Assembly: GCF_034190915.1 (NCBI RefSeq)
Contig: NW_026947504.1
Coordinates: forward strand, 65,995,474 to 66,059,473
Source of the DNA: Cavia porcellus
Lineage: Eukaryota > Chordata > Mammalia > Rodentia > Caviidae
DNA: 64,000 nucleotides
Reading direction: 5' to 3'
The notes under the pieces are model-generated. The model had not been told where the DNA came from, did not search any database, and saw only the letters and a list, made by a program, of their open reading frames with translations. The first letter of the stretch is position 1. Each line of letters opens with the position of its first letter. The translations under genes were made by a program, and so were the position numbers. Positions 52,615 through 63,360 of the stretch are shown here, piece after piece.

Positions 52615-53137
52615 CCTTTTTTTAAAATTTTATTTGAAAGTAGTAAAAATGCAACAGCATAAGACAGAACAAAGCCAATCGAGACAATGCAATGAAATTG
52701 GTACAGGATTTCACAGTAAGATACTGGGATAGCATTAATATGTACTATGGTATATCTCTTTAACTTCGCAATAGTTGTCTGGTCAATTAGGTATAGCAAA
52801 TCAAACCAAAAATAGAACATTATAAAACCAATTGAGAATACTGAATAGAGCAAAAGAAACACAACAAAACAGTGAAAACAACTTATGCCTTCGAACAGAA
52901 GATAGAAGGAAATCCCCCATATTTGCTATACTGCATATGGTCATCCTCCCAAGAGATGCTGAGACATCTATCCCCAGTAGCTATGGGGTGGGGAGCGGGC
53001 GGGGTAAGGGTGCTTGATTTTCAGCCCCTGTGGCAGTAGGCTCACAGATAATGGTTCTCCTCCAGGCCCACGCCACAGGCGCTTACCAAGAAGGTGGGTG
53101 AATAAGCTGCCTGAGTTCCACCATGGCTGGGAGTTCT
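52615..53137 (-). mobile_element. Retroposed element, copy B of an unnamed family, with 15-bp target-site duplication
   Basis: 523 bp flanked by perfect CCAACAAGTTAATTT at 52600-52614 and 53138-53152. On the minus strand it begins AGAACTCCCAGCCATGG and has a G+C-rich 5' part of about 150 nt. The rest is T-rich and ends AATAAAATTTTAAAAAAAGG, that is, a poly(A) signal and short A tail. The duplication length and the tail point to LINE-mediated retroposition. The 3' 370 nt align with 16072-16402 and, partly, with 55956-56120. Source transcript not recognised. Confidence 0.8.
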
Positions 53138-53199
53138 CCAACAAGTTAATTTTCAATCTACCACCTCCAGTGCAACCTATGGCGAAAATAAAGACACTA

Positions 53200-53830
53200 A
53201 AACATATTCATAGTTATAACAGCCAAAAGATCCTAAGTCCATTTCAGGTGAGGATTCACAAGACAAAGGCTGTTACCCAGGGCCTCACACAGAATTTATT
53301 AACTCATGAAGAAAGGAGTGGCTTGAGGATGAGTGATGGTGGGAATGGTGGGAATTACACAAGTCTATGGGCTAGACTTAGCTAGGGAGCCAAAAAGCAC
53401 TTCAGCAATATGCAGAGAGGAGGGTATGCAGAAAGACCAGTCTGCACAGCTCAATTGGGGTAGCATTTAAATGTTTAGGAAGCTGCTGCTTTATTTCCTG
53501 ATATGTAAGCTTTTGTGCCCTGAGAAGTCCTAGCCTCTCATCTTGAGGCTCAAATCCAGTTGAGATTTGTGGGGCTTATGTGCCTCTGCCATCCCACTGT
53601 GCTCAACTATTTATAAGGAGATTTATAGGAAACAGGAAACTGTTACCTGGCTTTAAAGATTATACATCAGTACCTCAGCTAGACCTATTTACATTGCTTA
53701 GAGTCAACTGAAGGGAGAAAGAACTAGCTTAGCCAGCTCTGTATGTATCAGTATATGGACAGAGGGCCTAGTTTAACTAATGTGAAGGTAATTGTTCTGC
53801 ATTCAAGAAGACCCCTCCAAGTGATCTTCT
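53200..53830 (-). mobile_element. Possible solo LTR, family unknown
   Basis: On the minus strand it has a TATAAATA box (about 53610), and about 300 nt later AATAAATTCTGTGTG, a poly(A) signal followed by G/T-rich sequence. That is the order of an LTR. No internal retroviral sequence adjoins. Ends are not defined. Confidence 0.35.
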
Positions 53831-54064
53831 GCATTTAACCTTAGTGAAAAATAAAATGTGAATACTTATCTCGCTTCCCAAGATCACTTTTCATGTTCTA
53901 GAAAGTACCATTTTCTTGTGATAGAAAGACATATTTGACTAAGATAGACATATTTAATTTTTTACATTGTATTCCTCATGCCTTTGCATACTTTTATTTC
54001 TCTAAGGAATTCTTTATTCTTGTTTCTGATACCTTCCTCCCAGGTTTTATAGCTGAACAGACAT

Positions 54065-54543
54065 TGGAGGCCTTCATTGCTTTTCTCATTGCTGAGACAA
54101 AATATCTGACACCAAAATTAAAGGAGGAAAGATTTATTTTGGCTCACAGTTTGCCAAGTTTCAGTTTGTGTTGTCTGGCTCCAAGGCAGGATGGCATAGA
54201 AGAGGAACAATAGTTCATGGTGAGCAGAAGGCAGCTAAATGGCAAGGCACAAGCTGTAAAGAACCAAGTAGCAAATGAGGATGGCAGCCCTCTTTCTGTG
54301 CCTTATGTGGTAGCCAGGCTTCACATTCTTAGGTTTCACTTGTGCCAAGAGTGAGTCTTCCTATTGTCCACACTCAGAATTAAGTCAAACCAATCATTGG
54401 ACCAATTTAATAATCACACAGCCTTGAACTCAGCACCACACACTTAATCCAGCATCCCATATTCTAGGTCTAACCACCTCTAAAAAGTCTCAAATACGAT
54501 TGCATTAAGTTTTGAGGGGGACGTCTAGACATAAACCATAACA
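54065..54543 (-). mobile_element. MaLR-type LTR
   Basis: The plus strand shows GAGACAAAATATCTGACACCAAAATTAAAGGAGGAAAGATTTATTTTGGCTCACAGTTT, the complement of the rodent MaLR LTR 3' region. It ends TAAACCATAACA, the complement of the TGTTATGGTTT start. Confidence 0.8.
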
Positions 54544-55955
54544 CCATCCTCTTAATTACTCCTCTCTCGCTCCTATCTTTCCAGAGCTTTCTTTCCTTAT
54601 GGTATTTGTAATGGAAAGGAGAGACAAGGGTTAGGAACACACAGTTCTTTTGTTCAGCTTTGCTGTGATTGCTATGGGTATGTTGCCATGAAGGTCACAA
54701 TCTCATAGGAGAAAATGCAAGACTTCCTCAGCTCTTACCTGAGGGCACCAAAGGAGAATTTAACCTGCTTGCCCACGTTGGCTCTCTGTGCTAAGAAAAC
54801 AAGAGAAGCCAACAGTTCTGTTTGTTTAGTCATTTTAAGACTTTTGTTTCAAAATATTATTGAGAATAGTCTGAAGAGTTGAAATAAGGTTAAAAATGCT
54901 TTAAGAATAATAACCTTTTATAGCATGAGTAAAGTGATCCTTTTTTTTCCCTAGAGGAAAAAATATAAAATATTCTTAAGCTTTTATTTATATACAAATA
55001 CAATATTACATATCTTAGCAAAAAGGATGTGTCTTTTTAAAATCTCACCATTTGTTTATCTACTATTCACTGGTTGTTAATTAGTGAGTAGTCTTAATTA
55101 TGCTGATTATAGTATAAAATACAAATGGTTCATAGAATGGTCACATTTCAAGCTTTTAACCAAAAAGTCATATGCAAATTTTTCTTGATCTGTACTTCTC
55201 ATTTGAAAATTGAATCCACATTCAAAAGGATCTTTGATGTCTCTGTTCAAATAACTGAGTTTTCTTAGAAGCTTAAAGCATAGACTTTGATGGATCATTT
55301 CTAGATAATGGTAGTTAGTTTGTTAAGGAAGCATGAAGAGTTATTTCTGTCCTACTCACTTTAGATAAATCCAGGATTATCTAAGTGTCAATTTTAATTC
55401 AGAATTCTATTTACTATGAGTTGTTTTTTAAGAAAACTTGAGTAAATATTCCAATGCCAGTTAAAACATATTATAATATGATAAGAGGTCTGACTTGAAA
55501 TTTCTTATTTCATTTAACAAAATTGCTACTGTCTTTCAAATTACAACATTTCTAAAGCTCCTCTAAGTTTCCATGCTGTTTTCAATTTCTAAATTTAAGT
55601 CTCACGGGCAAAACAATGTAGTACAAAGCTAACAGATGGAGCTTTTGTAGATGATGGAAACATCTGTCCCGAGAGTACAAGGAAATCAACTGAAAATAAT
55701 ATAAACACACAAGTGCTTACCACGATATATACAATGCACATTCAAAATGATTAACTTTTTCTGTGTACCATAATTGGTGAGAAATGTCAGAAGAAAAACT
55801 GTACAATTATACAATTCATAATAACAAAAGCATCTGTAAAAATAATTAAACAAACTAATAAGACATTTTCAAGACCTATAATGAAAAACTACATATAATA
55901 AAAAACTGCAAAATTTATTAAAATATATAAAATGGCCTAACTATATATAGACAAT
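54544..55955. other. Intergenic sequence, nothing assigned
   Basis: Very A/T-rich. No gene or recognised repeat. Confidence 0.5.
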
Positions 55956-56120
55956 ATGTGTCTAATGGTATGGACAGCTATCTTGAAGAGAGCAAGAGGC
56001 ATTATGGCAGCCATTGTTGATTTCCTATTGTCTTGTTTTGAAGTCTTGTATCACTTTTACTGTTTTGTTTTGATTTGCTTTATTCTGTTTTATTTTGTTT
56101 GGTTTTATTCTCTTAAAAAT
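55956..56120 (+). mobile_element. Retroposed element, copy C, 5'-truncated
   Basis: TATGGACAGCTATCTTGAAGAGAGCAAGAGGCATTATGGCAGC through GATTTGCTTTATTCTG to CTTAAAAATATA follows the 3' half of copies A and B (GGACAACTATTGTAAAG..., GATTGGCTTTGTTCTG). It begins inside the element, as 5'-truncated retroposons do. An AT-rich microsatellite (56130-56165) follows. Confidence 0.55.
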
Positions 56121-56129
56121 ATATCATAT

Positions 56130-56165
56130 ATACATACATGAATATATATATATACTATATATAAA
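56130..56165 (+). repeat. (AT)n microsatellite
   Basis: ATATAC/ATATAT run directly after retroposon copy C. Confidence 0.9.
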
Positions 56166-56892
56166 GAGAGAAATTTCTACTTTCTAACTGAATAACTCAA
56201 ATATTAAAAAGTTACCAATTTTCTCTAAATTCAAGTGTTCTTCTCCAAAAACACTTATAGCACAAAAAATATACAATGGATGAATATAAAAATATACAAA
56301 GAGCAACCTTAAGCTTTTTAAATGTCATGATTTTGTCTGAATATACATAAAAACTGTAAACAATATCATAAGTTCAACAAATATGTAAAAATATACTTAG
56401 CATCACTAGTAAACAGAAAATGTAAATTAAATCTACATGCAATATGACCTTGCTCACTGTCAGAAATGGTTGGTTAATACACAGTTTGCTTAATATACAG
56501 TTTGCTAGAACTGCAGGATAAATAAGTCCTGTGAAGAAAAATAAACCTGAGTATGCATTTTTCTTTTTATTCAGCTATAGGAGAAAACTCAATTAGCAGA
56601 GGCTTAAATTAGAAAGAATTTACTTATTGTGTGTAATAGAGCTAGGATCAGCATAGGGCATAGATCAGCAGGAATAAAAAAGCTCCTCCTGGCTTCCTGG
56701 TCTAGAATCTTCAGCACATGGCTATAGTCCTCACAGTTATATGAGAATTACTTCACTTCCATGCAAGAGGTCAGCACTTCAGGTACGAAGGCAGAGAGAA
56801 AAACAATGAAAACCACAGATTTCTTTTTACATGTCATTGGACAGATGCTATCATATGAATATCCTTAGCTGAAAGAAATTTTGAGGAGTTCT

Positions 56893-57347
56893 TGTAGTGT
56901 GACCACAGTTGCATAAATGATTTAAAAAAGATTACTCAGAGATGAGATTTAATTCAATCTGAGAAGCCCAGAGTGGCTGCTTATGCTCATCAGAACCTCA
57001 GGAAGACAGCAGCAGCCTGAGACTTCTGTAGTTGTTATTTGGAACCCGAGCACATATGATGTAGAAGAAAACATTTCTATAGAAGTTGTGCCCAAGAACA
57101 GGGGAGGGGCAGAATAGCTTGCTATATGATACAGGCCCATCTAATCTATAGGAACCTACTGAAGGCTGAGGGAACACACTGCCTAAAGCAAAACTTTTCT
57201 GAAAAGAATCTGCTTTCGATTCTGCTGTTATCTGACAGATCTGCTGTAAATTTAACCTGTTCATTCCAGGTCTCCAGAACTGTAATTCAGAGTCCCTTCC
57301 TTTTTTGCATTCTGTTTGCATAATTCTTTGGCCAGGGTCTTCCCACA
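56893..57347 (-). repeat. 3' LTR of the class II provirus
   Basis: The minus strand starts TGTGGGAAGACCC immediately after the purine tract AAAAAGGGGAAAT, the typical class II arrangement. The proposed end is CACACTACA at 56893. An ATTAAA hexamer lies about 50-60 nt before this end. Length about 455 bp. The end is inferred, because there is no 5' LTR to compare. Confidence 0.6.
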
Positions 57348-57360
57348 ATTTCCCCTTTTT
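57348..57360 (-). other. Polypurine tract of the class II provirus
   Basis: Minus strand AAAAAGGGGAAAT immediately before the TGTGGG start of the LTR. Confidence 0.7.
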
Positions 57361-57478
57361 GTTTGATAAGGCAAAAAAAGAGGGCGTGAGTACAAGACAT
57401 AGGATTAGTGGGTTTGATGCAGAAGGGTCACCATAGCTTTCACGTGGAGGATCTGTTGGAACAGCATACAGAGTGTTC

Positions 57479-58194
57479 TTAGGACCACAGAAAATAGCAA
57501 AAAAAAATTATTTTAATGGCTATAAGGATCCAAATGTAAATGTTGTGACCAGAAAACCAATGTTTAGGATTTAAATAGTAGGCAATATTGTCAAGGTGAA
57601 CCAAAGTAATGTTGTGAGCTTCCATTTGAAGTTTAAGAAGCATAAGGTCGGCTTCAAAGATTAGTAATATCTCTGTCCAGATTTGTATGAAAGGCACCAT
57701 GGGAAAGTTGTTGAGCCTCCTTCCAAGATTCAAAATGATTAAAGTGAATAGGAGTGATATACATCATGTGGTGCACAACTAAGATGACTACGTGTTTATA
57801 GAGCCTACTGATGTTTGTGGAGCCAACTGACACCAGCCTCCAAGGTGTCAAGTCTTTGTGGAATTTCTTTATCAATATTAGTTGGAGTCAATAATTTCAA
57901 GGTAAAATTTTGGAGATATTCATCCATAGTTTGAGCAGTTTGGGTTGAGGGAATCAAAGCAAATGCAGCTGTCACTACTGTAACAGCCATTATAGTAGCC
58001 ACAATAATAGCTGTAATCAAAATGCCTAGAAAGTGCTTTTGTTTTCTATATTCAATCATGAAGTAATTTGTTAAAGGGTTGAATCTCTCACCCACTCTTG
58101 AGTGAGATTGGTGGGAAACCAATTTAAACATCAACTGAACTGAATCAGTGTGGTGCTGAGCATGGCTGGCCCACCTGAGGCCTGTTTCCAGCAT
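57479..58194 (-). pseudogene. Class II provirus env transmembrane-subunit remnant
   Basis: An open stretch of 129 codons (57805-58194) has a long hydrophobic fusion-peptide-like run (FLGILITAIIVATIMAVTVV), then a polar heptad region and WLHKHQ. Two overlapping frames (57654-57875 and 57479-57733) continue the ectodomain and reach a C-terminal hydrophobic anchor. The order and spacing are those of betaretroviral/HERV-K-like TM. Frame shifts between the three pieces mean it is not an intact subunit. Confidence 0.75.
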
Positions 58195-59870
58195 AAAAAG
58201 GAAACCTGGAGAAGAAGAGTAGCAACAACACTCCTAAGTGTTGTTGTTTGGAGCTCCTGGTTCCCCTGGAGGAGCTTGTCATGCTGGCTCCCTGAGATGA
58301 ACTAGGCTGTTTTCATCAAAGGAGCTCAGGATCTTCTTGCTGAGAATGGCTGTGGTTCACTTTGGGGGAGCTTTGGTTCTTACTTTGAGCATCACTTCAT
58401 GGCTCTGGAGGGGAAGATGGTGTGCACAATCTCTAGGAGAAGCTTGTCACACTGGCTGCCTGATATGAATTCAACTGTTCTCATTGTCAGAGGAACTTAG
58501 GACCTCATCGTTGCTGAGAGTGGCTGTGGTATCTTTCAGGGGAACCCTGGCCCTTTTTTTGAGCATCACTTCTTGGCTCCACTGCAGAATCCTCAACCTT
58601 CTGGCACAGATCTTTCACCTATGCCATGGCATAGACTTTCTAGTTCCCACTGCTGACCTTTGGGCCTTGCCAGTGCAGATCCATGAAATAGACTTTGCAT
58701 GAGTCATTCTTGCGGACTCTAGATTTTCAGCTGAACTCATACGGGTAATTGCCATGGGATCCATAACCTCATATGGATTTTGTAGGCCTTTACCATTGTG
58801 GACAGATTTCCTGCATTTTCTTTGTATTTGACTCCTTGGGTGATCATTACAAATAACACTATAAATTATGTATCCTGTATGTAGTTTTCTCCTTGCAATC
58901 TCTGACTACAACAGGCTCATTTTCTAACATGTGTAACATTTAGTTGAAAAATATTATTATTTGTAACACAAGGAGTTAATCAGATGTCATTGGTAGTTGA
59001 GATGTTAAGTGCTTAAAGGGGTCTGTAACAATGGTTAGAGGAGTTATATTCAGTTATCTTAGGTCCTTACTTAATAAAAACTAGACTATATGGGAAGGAA
59101 GTATAGATCACAACATGATCAGACATATCAGCTGAGTTTATCTATAAGCTGACAATTACCAATTTCAATAATACTAGGGATGAAGGGAATAGCTAGATAC
59201 CAAAATGATTTTTTGATAGAGCAAAGTAAGTGACTGAGGAGAGACATAACAAAAGTTCAGTAAACCCATGAAGGTGGGCTGCCATAGTAATTAAAAGGTA
59301 AAACATAATTTCAGGTAGAATCAAATACCATCAGATTGTGGAGTTCCCAATTTTCTTGGTTGAGGTTATAAGCAAGATGAATAACATGGAGATATTAAAA
59401 TTATTTGTATACCACTGGAGCTGGAATGAAATATAATAACTACTATCAGTGGTATTGGTGGCTATGCATAATGGAGTTTTTCTGACAGAAAATGCCTATT
59501 TGTGGGGTAACAGGTATTAACCCCTGGAATAAGTGGAGTGGTCTAGTCCCTCCCACAGTCCCTTAATGGGTCAAAAGTGGCAGTTAAACTCTGCACGTGA
59601 AATGTCCTTAGAGGAAAAAGTTAATGGTAGCTCTCCTCATGTAATTACAGTAGATCAAAGATAGGCAAAGTAGAAATGTGAGCCCAATAAATCATATCAC
59701 TTACTTGAGATATATGTGCCACCAAACTCGGAAAGGTAAGTAACCTTTTACCTTTGTAATTTTGAGGTTATAAATGACTTACATGATGACTGCAAAGAAC
59801 AGGTTCTCAGAAGTGAAGTCTTTGTAGTGTTTCACTCAGTGTCACATGGTACGGATGCCCAGGAACTGAA
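58195..59870 (-). pseudogene. Class II provirus env surface-subunit region, heavily decayed
   Basis: Assigned to env mainly by position between integrase and the transmembrane subunit. No long frame and no recognisable domain remain. It contains a tandem duplication (58267-58580) listed separately. Confidence 0.45.
58267..58580. repeat. Imperfect tandem duplication, unit about 170 bp
   Basis: 58267-58410 and 58432-58580 are related: both run GGAG..GCTTGTCA..CTGGCT...CCTGA.ATGAA through GCTGAGA.TGGCTGTGGT to TTTGAGCATCACTTC. Matching landmarks are 168-174 bp apart. The copies are clearly diverged, so the duplication is old. Confidence 0.75.
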
Positions 59871-60072
59871 AAAAGACCGGTGGGTAACAAAACAGATGCA
59901 TACCCCTCTCCCAGGCTAACAATGCTGTTGAAGCCAGCTACTGTGGAGCCAACAATGCTAAGAGTAAAGGACAAATGGTTTCGATCTGATCTTTTTAGGA
60001 ATAAAATAATCTCTACTGTAGTAGACTGTCCAAATCACAATTCTAATGTAAATAATGCTTAGTTGCTTGTTC

Positions 60073-60282
60073 TTATGGTGGGAGCTTCTCCATCAAGCTC
60101 TTTTTTTGTTTTAATTGGGTGTTGAGGCGCTCATTGGCTTGCTGCACTATTGCTTGACCTGTAGAGTTATACGATATCCATGCTTGTAATATGTTTAACA
60201 TCCCAAAGCTGAAAGAAAATCCAAAGAGAACTGGAAATGTAGGCAGGCTCATTGTCAATCTTATTTGTGAAAGCAATCCCAT
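60073..60282 (-). pseudogene. Class II provirus integrase core remnant
   Basis: The 69-codon frame contains YNSTGQAIVQQANERLNTQL, the integrase core helix region. The family has P-x-G-Q-A/G-I-V-E-R-A/T; the catalytic Glu position reads Gln here, so it would be inactive. Confidence 0.78.
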
Positions 60283-60486
60283 TACAGAAAAATACGAGAA
60301 GAAATGCCATTTACATGTTTTATAGTTTTATTTGATTGTAAAAAAAGGCATATAAATATCTATAGCATGCATGCATAGAAAGATATTTAAGTTCACCAAA
60401 AGGGTTACGATGAGATAGCCCCTTTGTCAAATGTTATTAATTTTCAAACCATGGAGATTAACACCTGTATAAAAAGTACATTGTAA

Positions 60487-60593
60487 GGGGCTGGGGATTT
60501 AGCTCAGCGGCATAAGCACCTGCCTTGCAAGCAAGTGGTCGTGAGTTCGATCCCCGGTACCGATAAAAATGAAAAAGACAAAAAAAAAAAAAA
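60487..60593 (+). mobile_element. Young ID-like SINE inside the class II integrase remnant
   Basis: GGGGCTGGGGATTTAGCTC...GAGTTCGATCCCCGGTACCG plus an A-rich tail with GAAAAAGAC. The flanks AAAGTACATTGTA (before) and AAAGTATATTGTA (after) are a target-site duplication with one difference. Box A and box B are intact. Confidence 0.92.
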
Positions 60594-60956
60594 AAAAGTA
60601 TATTGTACCTGTTTTTGGCAGTCAGGACAATTGCAAATGATTTCTTGGGTCTGTTTATGTGTAACATTAGAAGCAGGAAATAGTACATTAGCACTCTGTG
60701 GAAAAAAATGATGTGAAGCAATATCCTCTTCTAAATAGGTAACCAAAATATTAGCATGAATGTTGCCCTCCAATCGGGGGTCAGGGAGATAACAGTGGGA
60801 GCATGTGTGAGTAACAGAAAAAAGATACAGTGGGGTGTCTAACAACTCTTGGATGTGTCTAAACATGTGGAAGAGAATTTCATCATTAGTTTTATGAATA
60901 AGAGTGGTTTCAATGACCTGTAGAGTTTTCACAACATAAGTCAAACCAGCAACCAT
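60504..60956 (-). pseudogene. Class II provirus RNase H end and integrase zinc-binding remnant
   Basis: The frame starts within RNase H (L-TYVVKTLQVIETT) and continues through the polymerase-integrase junction. It then has the spaced His and C-x2-C pattern of the integrase zinc finger (ICNCPDCQKQVQY). The remaining C-terminal residues of this frame are read from an inserted ID SINE (60487-60593) and are not retroviral. Confidence 0.75.
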
Positions 60957-60960
60957 ATTG

Positions 60961-62372
60961 AGAGGTTGTTCAGAGAACTGTTAATTTGTTATCAATCATA
61001 GTTGTCTAAGAAGTGGATTCTCTGTAGAATGTTAACAGATAACAAGTATAAAGTTTTATTGAGAAAACCTGACAGCAAGAGAAATATAACATGTTAGCAG
61101 AGCAATCATGATGCCATTATTATATTAAATAATATTAAGAATATATTTGCCTGCAGATGTATTTTCTGTGAGATTGTTTGGACTTTACAGTGTGTGAGCA
61201 TTGTTTGTTATATATACATATAACAAGCTCTCCATCTGTAAAACAGGGAAAAATTTTATTATATGAATTAAGTAAAAAATATAACAAAGCATATATACAA
61301 AGCATTTAGCACACAAAGCAATCACCGAATGTCTTTTACTTTCAACCTTTTCCTCTTGAAAGTTTCCAGATGTGTTTTTTTATACTTGCTTTTTTCCATC
61401 AAATATACGTTGTTATTTTCATGGGTTAAAAATTCCATCTTACTTCAGCCCAACTCACTTCCATCCTGCACAGCAGACTTCTTAAGACTTCGCTCACATT
61501 CATTATCTCCCTTCTCATTTATTCTCACTTCCATTGTCCCTACTCCAGAAAGGGGCCCTCCCTAAAATCCAGTCAACCTGCTTGTTGTGAATGCAGTGAC
61601 TCCTTTATCAGCTTTTTAACCATTCCATTCTTGAACACTTCCCTTTGCAAGATTTCTGCCACCTTTGTCAGTGGTCTTCTTTCCTCTTGTGGTATCTTCT
61701 TCTCTTTGGCTCTTAAATGCACATTTTCTGGCTTCAAGTTAAGCTAAGTCTGCATTTAGAATATTCCTATGGTGTTTTAGAAAAGCTGCCATTGAGGGTG
61801 TCAGTATGGATCTCAACATCCTGCAGAGAGAATCTCTTTCTCACAGTACATGTCTGAGGGAGACCAGAGCTTTGGAAACTTTGCCTTTCCTGACAAACTA
61901 GTATAAAATCATGTCACCCCTTGTTTTCCCCTCCCTGCTTTGACTGTCAGACACTCATAATAATGTTCATTGCTCACATCAGTGGTTTTTTTTCATGATA
62001 GGAGCTTTAGGATAATCATTTCCCCATTTATCCCTTGACTTCACATTTTTATGCTATATATATTTTTTCTTTGTTCTCTATCTTGTAATATCTCTCTGAG
62101 TAAAAGATCTACATATTGTATTATGTATGAGCAAGGTTTGGAAGTAGGAAAAATAAATGTATGTCTTTTGCATATTGCAAAATGGATTTTCTCCTGGATA
62201 ATAAATTTGCATATAAGTTTTGATAAATACATAAAATATATTGAAACATGTAAGAGATACAGTATACAATTGTTATATGAAGTACATCTTTAGATCTTCA
62301 CTCTAAAGTCCATTTACAAAAAAATTTTTGATATAATTTAGAAAAGCTGAACATAAACTAGATGTGAGATAA
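60961..62372. other. Sequence beyond the truncated class II provirus, nothing assigned
   Basis: No retroviral polymerase motif was found here. A pyrimidine-rich stretch at 61.4-61.75 kb is unassigned. Confidence 0.5.
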
Positions 62373-62380
62373 TATCAAGG

Positions 62381-62451
62381 CCATCTGGTAAGTGCCTGCC
62401 TGATAAGTGGGAGGTCGTGAGTTCGATCCCTGGTACCCAAAAAACAAAAAG
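62381..62451 (+). mobile_element. 5'-truncated young ID-like SINE
   Basis: Only the 3' part of the tRNA-like region remains (GTGCCTGCCTGATAAGT...GAGTTCGATCCCTGGTACC) with an A-rich tail. TATCAAGG occurs on both sides (62373-62380 and 62452-62459), so the truncation appears to have happened at insertion. Confidence 0.75.
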
Positions 62452-62835
62452 TATCAAGGACATATGTACGCTGTGGTTAGGTATGACAATAACATTGTTA
62501 TATATGAACATGTCCTCATATTAGAGGTACATGCTCAACTATGTAAGAATGAAATGATTTTCTATCTATGATTTGCTTTTAACATCTCCAGTACGGAGAT
62601 TGACAGAAAAGGAAGTAAAAGAGGGAGAAAAAAAAGAAAATGCAAAGTAAAAGTAGCAAAATCTTGATAACTTCAGAATCTGGAAATAAGCATATTTGAG
62701 AATCCTTGTATTATTCTCTCTTATTTTGTAAACACTGAAAAATTAATTAGGAACAGTGTGTTAAATATACAGTATTTTTGGAAAGAAATCTATGACATAC
62801 CTATAGACTCAAAGTTTAAAGTAACGCTCAAACTT

Positions 62836-63225
62836 GATTCAACTAGTGACAAACTTCAGGCTGACTTTGATGGCTGCTGATACATTGCTTTACTGACTTT
62901 GATAGCCTCTAATATGTATGTCTTGAATGGGTCCTACTTTCATAAGGGCTCCAAGTGCAAGAGGGACTGTTGGAGGTCCACAGGCATCTGAATCTAGTTT
63001 CTGCACAGGGGTATCATGAGCACTGAATGTGTTATGATAGAAGGGGGACTGAAAACAATGCCTGCAACACTGCAATAATCTGTAAGTGTGGACCATTATG
63101 ACTTCTAAAACATCACTGCATCTAGCAGTTCTACTTTGAGCTTTGTGTTTCTACATTAAATCCAAGATCAGCTCTTCTAGTTCCAGCATCTGCATAACCA
63201 GCTTCTCCTGTTCCTCACGCAAAAC
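62836..63225 (-). pseudogene. Possible processed-pseudogene fragment, parent unknown
   Basis: The minus strand reads a helical segment (EEQEKLVMQMLELEELILDL) and, after a stop, a 68-codon frame ending GALMKVGPIQDIHIRGYQSQ. Composition is more protein-like than the surroundings, but stops are present and I recognise no parent gene. It may equally be a decayed transposon. Confidence 0.2.
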
Positions 63226-63360
63226 ACATTTTTTCTATCAACATAAAGTTTCATAAATATTACACAAGATAGCATAGAAAACAAAGAACTTGATTAATAA
63301 GAGTGCCACATTTAGCTGTTTTTTGTAGCCGTGTTTATATTGTACATATATTTTTAGTTT

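Larger units (their letters stand above)
56893..60960 (-). mobile_element. Class II endogenous retrovirus, 5'-truncated
   Basis: A betaretrovirus-like provirus on the minus strand. In order it has an RNase H/integrase N-terminal remnant (60504-60956), integrase core remnant (60073-60282), env (about 57479-59870), polypurine tract (57348-57360) and 3' LTR (56893-57347). No gag, pro, RT or 5' LTR was recognised beyond about 60960, so the element is truncated or interrupted there. An ID SINE sits inside the integrase N-terminal region. Confidence 0.82.

Noticed and set aside
61070..63360. Continuation of the class II provirus (RT, gag, 5' LTR)
   Set aside because: No RT, protease or LTR motif could be found on the minus strand beyond about 60960.
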